Assembly: GCF_000417875.1 (NCBI RefSeq)
Contig: NW_006920891.1
Coordinates: forward strand, 475,166 to 539,165
DNA length: 64,000 bases
Source of the DNA: Pseudozyma flocculosa PF-1
Taxonomy: Eukaryota > Basidiomycota > Ustilaginomycetes > Ustilaginales > Ustilaginaceae
Direction: 5' to 3'
The position numbers were made by a program, and so were the translations under genes. Position 1 is the stretch's first letter. Each line of letters opens with the position of its first letter. The notes under the pieces were generated by a model. It saw only the letters and a program-made list of their open reading frames with translations. It searched no databases and was not told the DNA's origin. This document shows, one piece after another, positions 1 through 10,414 of the stretch.

Positions 1-413
1 CACGGCGTCTTGTCGAGCACCTGGCCCGCCTTGTCGTTGACGTAGGTGGTGACGTCCTGCCTCCTCTGCGTGGGTCCGAGCAGCCAGACGAGGCCGACGG
101 CGGCGAGGAGGAAGAAGGCGAGGCGCTTGGGTCCGAGAGGCATCCTGCTTCGTCGGGAAGCGGTCCGGCCGAGGCTGGCGGCGGAAGAGGGAGGAGGGTA
201 GGCAGAGGACGACGAGGGCGGGTCGTCGAGGTCGTCGAGGTTGGTCTGGCCGAGAAAGGCGCCGTGTTCCGAGTTGGAGAGGTCGAGGCTGGCGCGGCTG
301 ATGGAGCGAGCCTTGTAGTGACGCCCCGGTGGACCTGGACGCGCTGGCGACTGCGACGACGGCGACGGCGATGCTGGCACCTCTTTGGACAATGAGCGGC
401 CAAAACTGCTCAT
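1..413 (-). CDS. Type II membrane protein, N-terminal part only (cut by window edge)
   Basis: Reading leftwards from an ATG at 413, the frame stays open to the window edge (about 137 codons). The first 90 residues are Ser/Pro/Arg-rich and look disordered and cytosolic. A basic patch (RTASRRSR, then GPKR) is followed by one hydrophobic segment at about residues 98-112 (AFFLLAAVGLVWLL), with no signal-peptide cleavage context. This is the layout of a type II anchored protein, as in many Golgi glycosyltransferases and nucleoside diphosphatases, but no catalytic part is inside the window, so the family cannot be named. A later in-frame ATG at 143 would start just before the anchor. The gene is divergent from the NAD kinase at 1239. 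Confidence 0.6.
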   Translation of the reverse strand, partial: MSSFGRSLSKEVPASPSPSSQSPARPGPPGRHYKARSISRASLDLSNSEHGAFLGQTNLDDLDDPPSSSSAYPPPSSAASLGRTASRRSRMPLGPKRLAFFLLAAVGLVWLLGPTQRRQDVTTYVNDKAGQVLDKTP

Positions 414-1238
414 TGGGCGCAGGAGCGACGCGACGCTCGCGAGTGGGGACAGGAAGGGTCCGACGCTGCGGCCGAGCGCAGGCAGGGTCGGCGGGCGGCC
501 AGGCGGTCAGGCGCTGGATCGGAAGCGGCCGAAGTCGGTCGGCGGAAGAGTGCCGCGGCGTCGGAGTCGTGCCGAAGAGGGAGCAAGGCGGGCGAGGGAT
601 AGGATGACGATAATAATGACTGCGATGATGGTCAAGCAGGGCGTCGAGGTGGTGGGGTGCCAAGACAGACGAGGGCCGGAGAATTCGCCCGGTTGTGTGC
701 ACCCCTCGACGGCGCCCTGCGGGCTGGGGGGGTGACCTGGAAGCAAGCCAGGGCAACAGAGGGCGCTTCGGAAGTCGGACAAGCCGCCCAAAGAGGCCAA
801 CCCGTGGCCCGTCCGCAGGGCCTGGCGAGGCTTGTCCAGGCCAGGCCAGACCTGACCTGACAGGGCAGGGTCAACGTGGAGCGGCACGCAGCCCGAAAGA
901 GGCCGGCTCGATTCGGCAACGCAACGTAGCTAACCAACGGCCCGACCCACGGCTTGGCCCTTTCCGCGACCACTCAGCGTCCTCCGCGCCATCACCCGCC
1001 TCCTCCACCATCATCACCACCGCTGCAGACGCCGCCAGGGAGACCTTCTGCCACTGCGGCCATCGCTACCCCTGCATCGCACCACACCAGCTGGCTGCAC
1101 CGCATATCCATCTCCTCACTAGACTCGAGGCCGCCCGCAGCACCGTCTTACCACCACCGACGCTGTCGATCAACTGCCATCTGATCGTCCATCTCGACCC
1201 GCTTCCCTCGACTCCCGAACAGCGGGGCTCTCACTGCC
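414..1238. promoter_or_regulatory. Divergent intergenic region between the edge gene and NAD kinase
   Basis: About 0.8 kb between two divergently transcribed genes, so it should hold both promoters. Positions 730-880 contain a run of CCAGGC/GGCCAG-type words like those in other intergenic regions here. The last 280 bases before the NAD kinase ATG are pyrimidine- and CACC-rich, typical of a fungal leader. Overlapping ORFs on both strands are compositional and unconvincing. Confidence 0.5.
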
Positions 1239-4200
1239 ATGAGCGACAGCGGCAACGCAGCCGCTGGCCAGGCTCCGCCCAACGCGCTCGCTCATCTCCT
1301 CGACCCTTCCAAACAGACGGTCCCCACTGTCGCTGCGTCCAACCCTTCCGATACAGCCTCGGCCACCATGGCCATGGCAAGTACAGCCCACTCCCACAGC
1401 CCAGGGCAGCCCCCAGTAGCCGCCGCGACCGACGCCGCCGTCACTCGCGGCGATGCAGCCAGCAGCGGCAGCACCTCCACCGCCGCCCCTGATGCCGCCT
1501 CCGCTCGCGAACACCTGGCGCCAAAGAATCCCACCCACGCGCTCGTCCACGAGGCAAACGTCCAGCCCGAACCGTCGCTCAGCGCAGGCCTCAGCAGCCC
1601 CTGCTATGTCCACTCCTATCTCGACAAGGGCGTCAATCTCGGCGAATCTCTCAAGAAGCAGCGGAGACGCCTGTCAAAGGACGCAAAGTCTCGTCACCGC
1701 TCCACCACCCGCTCCCAGCCGTCGCAGCGGCGCGCGCCAAAGACCGACCAAGAGGCGGGCGACACCACCTCTTCATCCTGCTCCGAGGAGCCTCGCGACA
1801 TAGACCAAACCCCCATGCCGCAGCCCACCTCGTCGGTCGGCAGCGCCAGCACCGCATCCTATTTTGATCCCGCCACCTACGACGAACAGCGTAGCGGCGC
1901 CCCCTCGACGTCCAAGTCCGCATCGGTCTCGATCCCTGAGCAGCAGCAGCAGCAGCAGCAGCGACAGAGCGCCAGCGGCAGCGGCAGCGCAAGGGGCGCT
2001 CGCGATGACGAGACGCTCTCGGGCAGCGATGCTACGGCCACCGACGTCCGGGATCGGCACGGGCAGGATCAAGCCGCTGCACGGCCCAGGACCCCGAACA
2101 GCCTGAGCGACGAAGATCTCGACTCGCTCGATGGCCGCGACTCGTCGTACGACAGCTCCTACGGCTACGCCAGCAACGAGGACGACGACAAGGTGCGCAG
2201 CCTCACCCACCAGCTCGCCGAGACGGCCGTCGGCGTACGCGAGATGAGCAAGCAGCTCGGCCGCGCCCGCGTCAAGTCGACCATCCACAGCGTCCTCATC
2301 ATCACAAAGGCGCGCGACAACCACCTCATCAAGCTCACCCGCGAGCTGGCCATCTGGCTCATGACGACGCCGCGCAACGGCAAGGACACCGGCCTCGTCG
2401 TCTACGTCGACTCGCAACTGCAGAAGTCGAAGCGCTTCGACGCCGAGGGCATCCGGCGCGACTATCCCAAGCTCTTTGACATGCGTCCCAAGCGCACCGC
2501 CAGCATCTCGAGCTCGCTCTCCAGCGCCAGTGGCTACGACAGCAGCGGCAGCGGCTTCCCGCGTCAGGAGGGCAAACTGCGATACTGGACCAGCGACATG
2601 TGCAGCCGATCTCCGCACCTCTTTGACTTTGTCGTGACGGTAGGTGGAAGCTGTGGCGTGGCAAAGATGTTTGTTCGGCGCTTTCTGACTCGTTCCGATG
2701 CCCACCCGCTGCACCTCGCATCGTCTCGTTCTCTCGTCGAAGCTGGGCGGCGATGGCACCGTCCTCTTCTGCTCGTGGCTCTTCCAGCGGATCGTGCCAC
2801 CCGTGCTGCCGTTCGCGCTCGGCTCGCTCGGCTTCTTGACCAACTTCGACTTTGCCCGCTACAAGGAGGTGATGACCTCGGCCCTCGATGACGGCATCCG
2901 GGTCAACCTGCGGATGCGTTTCACCGCCACAATCTACGTGAGTGGACGAGGCGAGGCGTGCCTCTTTGCCAGTTACGCCGTCGCTGATCCGTCAGCACCT
3001 CGTGCTTCATCATCCGCAGCGCGCAACGCTGCCCAGTTCGTCGAGCGCCGACCGGTACCGCCGCCGTGCCATCAAATCTGGCAAGACCGGCGAGATTATT
3101 ATGCGCAACGTCAAGAACTGCGGGTGGGACGCCATCGAGAGCCCTAACCCATCGTCGGGCGAGCGGCCACGCTCACCGCAGAGCAGCGACCGGAGTGATA
3201 CCGAGCAAGAGGGCCCGCGGGACAACGAGACCAAGAAAGGCAAGAAGAAGAAGAAGAAGAAATGCCGGGACAAGGAGATCATGTGCTTCAGCACGCGTCC
3301 CGTCGAGACGTTTGAGGTGCTCAACGACCTCGTCGTCGACCGCGGACCCAGCCCCTACGTCAGCTTGCTCGAGGTCTTTGGTGAGTTTCTGCAGTCGCAC
3401 AATGCGCGTGCTGGGGCCGCGTAGGAAAGGTAGCCACATCGCTGACAGTGCCGCTGCCCTTCGCATCTGCTGCAGGCGACGAGCACCACATGACTACGGC
3501 TCAGGCCGACGGCCTTTGCATCTCGACTCCGACAGGCTCGACGGCCTATTCTGTAAGTTTGGATCTCCCATTCTTGAACGTCTTGGACCCCGGTCCTTTG
3601 AGCTGACTTCGACACTGCGCTGGTCTTGTTTGCGTACGCGCCAGCTCTCGGCCGGAGGATCCCTTGTTCATCCCGAGATCCCTGCCATCCTCATCTCGCC
3701 CATCTGCCCGCACACGCTGTCGTTCCGGCCCATGCTGCTGCCAGACAGCATGGAGCTGCGAATCGCGGTGCCGTACAACTCGAGGAGCACGGCCTGGGCC
3801 AGCTTCGACGGGCGCGGCCGGGTCGAGTTGAAGCGTGAGTCCAAGGCTTCCGTACTCTCCCTTGGTGGATTGCGTCTCGTGAAAGAGGCAGGCTGACCAG
3901 AGTGTCCCGCAACTCATCTGCAACAGAGGGCGACCACATCAAGGTCACGGCATCTCGCTATCCCTTCCCGACCGTCTGTGCCGAGAATCAGTCGACCGAT
4001 TGGTTCTCGTCGATCTCGCGGACGCTCAAGTGGAACGAGCGGCAGCGGCAAAAGTCGTTTGTCGTCGTCGAGGAGGGCCACGATACCGGGCCCAATGACG
4101 ACAGCAAGGGCGGCCACAAGTCGGCCTCAAAGGGCGTTGCCTTTACCAAGCACGGCGTCGATGATGATGATGACGACGACGACGACGATGACGATTCGGG

Positions 4201-5097
4201 CAGCGGCAGCGACGACGACGATGACGGCGAGGAAGAGGAAGAGGCAGAGCACTTTGACATCGACGACACGAGCACGACGGTGACGAGGAGCAACAGCCCC
4301 AACCACTCTGGAGCATCCACGCCTGCCGACCGGCGGAGGAGTGCATCCGCAGGCGGCGGGCTAGGGTCGCTCTCGTCGCGGTCGAGCCCAGGCGGGCTGC
4401 TGAGCCGACGCACCTCGGGCAATGGCGGACAGGGCGGCATCCTCCCCACCAACGCCAACGGCGTTCCGAGACTCACGCCGCTCACGTCGGGCGGGCATCA
4501 CCACCACCATCACCAGCACGGCTACGGCGGCCGCGACGGCAGCAGCCAGGCGGATTCAAAGAGCCGGCCCGACTCGATGCTCAACAGCCCGGACCGGTTT
4601 GCGATCCAGGGCCCGCCGCTTCCACCCAAGGCCATCAGCGAGCGCCACCTGCTCAACGCCGATTTTCGGCTGGACGACCAGTCGACGTCGCGGGAGGGCG
4701 CCGCCTCCTCGTCACGGCAGCGCAAGGAGCGGAGACAGCGGTTCGACGACGGCAGGCCAGGTGGTGAGACGGAGGAGACGCCCCGCAGCCACCGCGCGCT
4801 GCAGAAGAGCCCGATGACGCCGAGCTCGGCCCTGGCGCGCGACAAGACGCCGACCGGCCTGCCCATGGGCAAGGACAAGACGAGTGGCGGCGGCGGCGGC
4901 GGCGGNNNNNNNNNNNNNNNNNNNNNNNNNNNNNNNNNNNNNNNGGGCCCAGGCGGGAAGCGAGGAGGAAGAAGCCGTCGTCGCTGGGTGATCTGGGCGG
5001 CGGCGGGGGTGGTGGCGGCAGCGGCAGTGGGGGCGGCACGGCCTTGGTCGTGTACGGCGACGACGAGAGTGATTCCGACTCGACGCAGGGGGCGTGA
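1239..5097 (+). CDS. NAD/NADH kinase (Utr1/Pos5 family), interrupted by an assembly gap
   Basis: Phosphorylates NAD(H) to NADP(H), the cell's source of NADPH cofactor. Exons inferred: 1239-2639, 2743-2937, 3020-3380, 3476-3552, 3645-3834, 3927-5097. Joining the first two rebuilds the nucleotide-binding GGDGT motif after FDFVVT. It is followed by [14 protein letters not shown], the [11 protein letters not shown] signature, [14 protein letters not shown] and an FDGRG region, all hallmarks of the family. The first 300 residues are low-complexity Ser/Ala. The tail after the kinase fold has poly-Asp, acidic, poly-His and poly-Gly stretches and is much longer than in yeast enzymes. A run of 39 Ns (4906-4944) lies in the poly-Gly tail. 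The frame entering it differs from the frame that gives a plausible acidic end ([15 protein letters not shown] at 5095). Without a clear N-terminal signal it is more likely the cytosolic form. Confidence 0.9.
4906..4944. other. Assembly gap (39 N) inside the NAD kinase tail
   Basis: A run of 39 undetermined bases flanked by GGC repeats on the left and Gly-coding sequence on the right. It probably marks a poly-Gly microsatellite that could not be assembled. Frame analysis suggests the true length is 1 modulo 3, not 39. Confidence 0.95.
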
Positions 5098-8000
5098 CCA
5101 TTGGGCGGGCCGATGATGGTTCGTTATCCCACCCACTCAAGCGCATGCATGCACACAGTCCTTCTCCCTTCCGATGGCGTATCGTCGCGAGGCAGGCAGG
5201 AGAAGGAGGGAATAGGAACGGAAGGCTCTGGTCGCACCGTTGCGCGGTCAAGGATGCATCGCGGCTGCGTCGAGACGATCCGGCCTCGCGCTTGCGGGCT
5301 TGGTGCGCCACCACGATACAGGCACGCTACACAGGGTTCATCGACGAAACCATCGTCGCGTTGTGGAAGGTCTGCAGAGAGATTGGGGGATGCACGATGA
5401 TGGTCCGACGGCGGCAGCGAAGGGAAACTCTGAACCCTGACCCGTGCCTGGGCCAGTCCACCGTCGATCAGCGATCGACAAAGCCTCGACTCTTGCTTGT
5501 CCAGATCGAACCTCGACCTCGACCTCGTCCTCGACCTCGACCCTGACCCTTCCGTGCTTTGCCCAATCTCTTCGGCCGCCGAGAAACGACGACGGTCCCG
5601 TCCTTTTCTGAAGCACGTACGTATGTACAGATGCCGACCGACCGGCCGGCCGGCCGGCTGGCTGGCTGGTCGGTCTTTGTCGATCCCTTCTCTTCCCGGC
5701 CTGCCTGCGTTAGCGCGGCCGGTCCGGTCCGGTCAGGTTCGGTGAGGCAGGCCTAGGGTGCGACCAGGCTGATCGTAATGAGGACGAGAGGACGTCGATG
5801 CTGGCGCATACGAAAATCGCACCTTCCTAGGTTGGTATCGGATCGACGCCGCACCCCACCACCGATGACGATGGCGGCGGCGAGGGTGGGGGGGAGGGTG
5901 TAGGAAACGTCTCCGGAGATCCGCGTTGAACCCACGAGCATCGCACCCAACGCGTTGCGTTGCGTTTCCGGCGTTGCTTGCGATCGCACCCTCGCCCCCA
6001 CCCACCGTTTCCGGCAGCCTAGGCAGGACGAGATCGACTGGATGTGGACACACACGGCCAGACAGACAGGATCGGCGCATGGCGGGCGTCGTTGCGACGT
6101 CGAGCCAATTAAGGATGCGATACGCACGCCTGGCTGTGCTTGGCACCGCCGTCGGTGAGCCGGCGTCGAGGTCTAACGCGGACCTGTGGCGTGGATTCGC
6201 GTCTCTGTGATACAGAGCTACCTAATCAGACAAGAGGGGGCCAGCCGATGCAAAGCAGTCAAAGCCAGCTAGAATCGATGCCCTCAATCACGAATCAATA
6301 GCCAAAAGACCATCGACGACGACGACGACGATCATCCACTCAATCTGTGTCGATCAGGCAAGCCTCGTTTGCTCGATTCCGTCCCAATTGTTGCCGCCGT
6401 CGCTTTGGCCCCGTCGTCGTCGTCTGGGCGATCCGCTTGGACCGCCCCGCCCCCGCCAAGCAAAACGGCGGCGAACCCGGCACGGGAAGCCTCGTTTTCC
6501 TGCGCCCGCAACTCCTATGCACCCGCTCCGCCCGGGGCGTGCCTAGAATGATCGACGAGGTAGAAAAGATGGGCTAGAACAGCGGTCCTTGCTGGTCCAG
6601 TACCGGCGGCGCACGACGGTGGGACCGATGTGCTACTCTACCCGGTCGGTATCGGAAAGGCATTCTGCAGAGGCGGACGGGAAGCGGAGCGATGTACGCG
6701 CCCGCACAAACGACGGACTAAACGGCCGGCGGGTACGGGCGGTGTGGCCTGTGTTGGCATTTATATTCCGTTTCGTGCCAACCCTTCTACGACGCCCTCG
6801 TTTTCTGTCGGTTGCAACCAATCAGATCAGGACGACAGCCGGTAGGTAGATAAGTGCCGCACCGCTACCGATCGACGATGCGTTCAAGACCGTCGAGGGA
6901 CGCGCGGGAAGGACGAACGAAGCATGCACGGGGAGGAGCGTGTCCCCGTTGCCCGCGCACCCTTGGGCCGAGAGAGGCCAGCGCTTTGCCGGGATGGAGC
7001 GTAGATGAGCTACGCAGATCCTCGCGCAGGTCGGCGCCATCCAGCGTGGGGGGCCTCGCTGTCGTCAGGGGGATATCGAAGCAACTGACTTGGACGACAT
7101 TCCATGGACCGGGCAACGTACAGTGGTGTTGGGGCTGAGCGCCGACGGTGACGACCGACCATGGTGCCTTTTCTCCGTGGCGCGTTGATGGGCAGGGCGT
7201 TGGCCTATCGGTTGCGAGCCGGGGCGAGGCAGACTGGGACGAGACAGGGGCCCAACCAAGAGGCAAGGCGGGCAGGCCGGCAGGCGGAGAGGCGGGCACG
7301 AGGCGAGCATACAGGAGCTCCGGGTGAGCGGACATCAAGTCTCGAGCAAGCAACAAAGGGACGATAGAGATGGCGGTTTCCAGCTCCGAGGGTATGACAG
7401 GCTGGGCGCTCGATATTGGGGCGACTGACTCCTGCTGCTGCCCTGGTCGCAAGCCCGGCCTGGACCTTGGGTCGCTGGGGCGGGCGCGGGAAGAAGCTGG
7501 CTGAGCTGAGCTTGAAGCGTCCCACGCCCCGTTGTGAGACCCGTCGCGACCCGCCCAGCTACAGCTTTAGGTACTGTATGTACCTAGCTCTCGCCCTCGT
7601 GCCCGTTGTTCGTGTCGCTCGCGAGAGCCTGCGATGCGGTACCCACGCCGCGGATCGGCCGAAGGCTAGCCATCGGGTGGCGCCGCAGCCGTGAGCGGGC
7701 GGTAGGCTAGGATGGTGGCGATTGAGGCTACGAGGCGTCGACGTCGGTCCGCGAGCAGCAGGGCAGGCATATGTAGCTGGCGTCTGGTGCGAACGAGAGC
7801 AAGGCGGGTGGCGTGGCACAGGACTAGGTCTGCCTGGGAAGCATGCCACCCATGACAGCCATGCATATGATGCTGGCGCTGGCGACCTCTTACATGCTTG
7901 CCCTGCCAGCTAGGTACCTGCGAGTCGCGGATCCATCCGGCACCGCAGATCCTAGCCTCGACTCGTTCCTTCGGGTGAGGGCGACGGTGCCCCTCGACAA

Positions 8001-8339
8001 CCTTCCCTATTTGGCTCTGTGCCGGTTTGGTCTGGGGTCAGACACATGTTACGTCGGTCCATGAAGGGGCTGGTCGCTAGGCCGCGTTTCTCAGACACGC
8101 CGCGCGTCTTTCTGGACCCATCAGAGTCGCTGCTGCTTGGGGGCCGTCGCTCCGTTGTGCGTCTCACCGGGGTCACCCAGCGCGGGCATTCCGCAGGTCT
8201 AGTTGGTTCTTTGCGGATCATCGCCCGTTCGACGCTCTGCGTGACGCTGCGCTCTGCTCTCGTCGAGGCTCCGATAGCAACCGCCATGCTCGTGCGTATG
8301 CCATACAACTGTCGCCACAGAGAGAGGAGGGTCGGGGAC
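5098..8339. other. Intergenic, no supported gene
   Basis: More than 3 kb downstream of NAD kinase without a recognisable coding region. Open frames on both strands (for example 6865-7452 minus) encode Arg/Pro/Ser-rich peptides with no motif and no coherent exon chain. Small repeats include a CTCGAC-type hexamer tract near 5510-5545 and a GGCC/GGCT tract near 5640-5670. Several CGACGACGACG runs lie near 6312-6332. Confidence 0.5.
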
Positions 8340-8830
8340 CTGGCGAGGCGAGGCAAAGGCGAGGCCAGCAGGCGAGGGGGGGCCAAAAAGACGAGGCGCG
8401 GGGCGGGGCTGGGCTCAAGGCGGTGCCAGGGCGGCAGTCCCGCCCGGCAGGCGTAACTAGGTGGGTGGGTGCGCGCGCGCGTCGCCCCCCATTTTCCAGG
8501 GTGGAGCTGGGCTGCACGCAGGCCAGCCAGCCAGGCAGGCATGTCGGGGGCCAGGCCTCGCGCCAGGCGAATTCATGGATCTGAGCCAGCCCTGCACCGA
8601 TGCCGTCGACCTGCCGCCCCCGGTCAGCAGCAGCAAGCGCAAGCAAGCAAGCAAGCAAGCAAGGCTGAGGCAGGGTGAGCATCACCTACAGCGGCCAAGC
8701 AATCCAGCTGGCCGCCTCTCTCGTTCCCGCCCTCGCCCCGCCTGCCTGATGAGCACAGGCTAGGCCGTGTCAAAGCAGGCCGGGCAGCCAGCCAAGCAAG
8801 GCAAGACGTGCGCTGCAGTAGTGCCGACGG
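8340..8830. repeat. CCAGGC/GGCAGG-rich low-complexity tract
   Basis: Dense in GGCGAGG, GCCAGCCAGGCAGGC and similar words. It includes a short CAAG tandem run at about 8640-8662. The same word family recurs in most large intergenic regions of this window and is largely absent from exons. Confidence 0.55.
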
Positions 8831-8859
8831 GCGCACGGCGGTCGATCCTCAACCCACCG

Positions 8860-10414
8860 CCTCGCCTACTACCGTACCCTCCTCTCCGTGTCCTCGGACT
8901 GCACACCGGCCTGCCTCTCTCTCCTTGCTTGCTCGGTGCCCTCGTCGACGCCACCACCTGTTCCTCACCACCGGCACCACCACCACCACCACTGACCATC
9001 CTCACACACGCCTCCATACGTGTTCGGCCTACGACACACTGCGACAGCGTCACCTTCGTTGCCCCCCTGCGCCCACCCTCCACCGTCACTGCCGCCAAAG
9101 CCTCCTCCTGTCTCTCCCAGCCTCTCTCCCTCTCGCGTTCTGTCTCTTTCTCAGTTCCCTCGGCCGACTTTGCACCCACTTCATCTGGCTCAAGCTTTTC
9201 TCGGCCCCTCGTCATCACGGCAGTCCGGCACGCTTGCTCCAATCCCCACACTGGCACCGACAAAGCCGGCCCACTGCTCCCGCGGCTTCACACGCATCCC
9301 TGCGCCGCCCCTCCGCGCGCTCGCGATATCATTATTATATCGTCGTGGTGGATTCACGCCTTTGCAAATTGTTCAGCCCCACCGTCGCGCTCGCTCTAGC
9401 CAACCCACCACGCCCGGCTAGCCTGCTTCGGACCGCAGCGGCGTCATCCAAAACCGGCATAGGCCCACAGCCCAACCACCGCCCCATCGACCGCCACGCA
9501 ACGGTCGCCATCTTCCGCCTTCGATCTGGCCAGAGCTGCCACCGTGCCGCGGTCGATCGCATCGTGTTCCGCCCAAGCCATCGGCCCACCTCTTCGTCTC
9601 GTTGCGCATCTGTGCCCCGGAACGTCCTTCTCTGGGCAGCGGTCCACGACGCCCGGCTCATCTGCCCCGCATCACCATTTCAGAACCCGAGCCCAGCCCG
9701 AACGGTCGTTTCGCGCGGTGATTTGATGCGCTGCTAGCGATCGCCGCAACCCCGCCAGCCCCGCCTCATCTCATCCCGTACTCGCCTCGACGCTGGTTGC
9801 TCGTCCTCGGAGCGACTCGCTGTCACCCGCAATCCAGCCTCACCGCCTCGGCCCCTCTTGCCTCGACTCGGACCAGCCTCTTGCTCAGCTGCTTCACTCT
9901 CTGCCATCAGTCTCCGGCGCTTGAGTCATGACGCGACCGGCGCAGCGCACCTGACCTCCGACTACCACTTATCTCGAGCTCTAGACCTACCCATCAAGCT
10001 CGACATTGCCTCCGTCTTGCCGGTCACCTCTGCGCTCTCGCTTGCGGCTCGTACCACGCAACCTCCGAGACCGCTCCTATATCGCATCTGTTGATCTCGC
10101 TCGGCCTACGCGGACCCACTCGTGACACGTCGGCCGGAATCCACCTCTGCACCGGCGTCCTGTCCATTGCTCTCCTCTAGCGTTTCCCGCTAGCATTGCC
10201 GGACTGCCTATCCCGACTCGAGCTCGCACAGCCGCCCGTCCGAGCCGGCAAGAGGAGACGGTATCCTTCCTAGCCCTCCTCTACCTGGCCTTGAGCGCTG
10301 GCCGGGGGCCCAAGCATTCTACCAGAGCCGTTCGGGAGGCGCTCAGCTCGTTGACAAACAGGCAAAGAGCCTTCTGCCAGCCTCGACGCAACCATTTCGC
10401 AGGCATTCGAAGCT
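8860..10414 (+). promoter_or_regulatory. Long pyrimidine-rich leader or promoter upstream of the C2H2 gene
   Basis: The plus strand over about 1.5 kb is strongly C/T- and CACC-rich and purine-poor, as in 5' leaders of high-GC basidiomycete genes, and it runs straight into the ATG at 10415. It contains several upstream ATGs with open frames (for example 8808-9737). Their peptides are His/Arg/Pro/Ser-rich and unlike a folded protein. I read it as promoter plus long 5' UTR, perhaps with upstream ORFs. Confidence 0.4.

Noticed and set aside
6865..7452. Minus-strand frame of 195 codons in the large gap
   Set aside because: No domain, no neighbouring exons, and equally long frames on the other strand; stop-poor GC-rich DNA explains it.
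8767..9737. Two overlapping plus-strand frames of 210 and 309 codons
   Set aside because: Composition is His/Arg/Pro/Ser-rich in all frames, no motif, no splicing logic; it fits a pyrimidine-rich leader.
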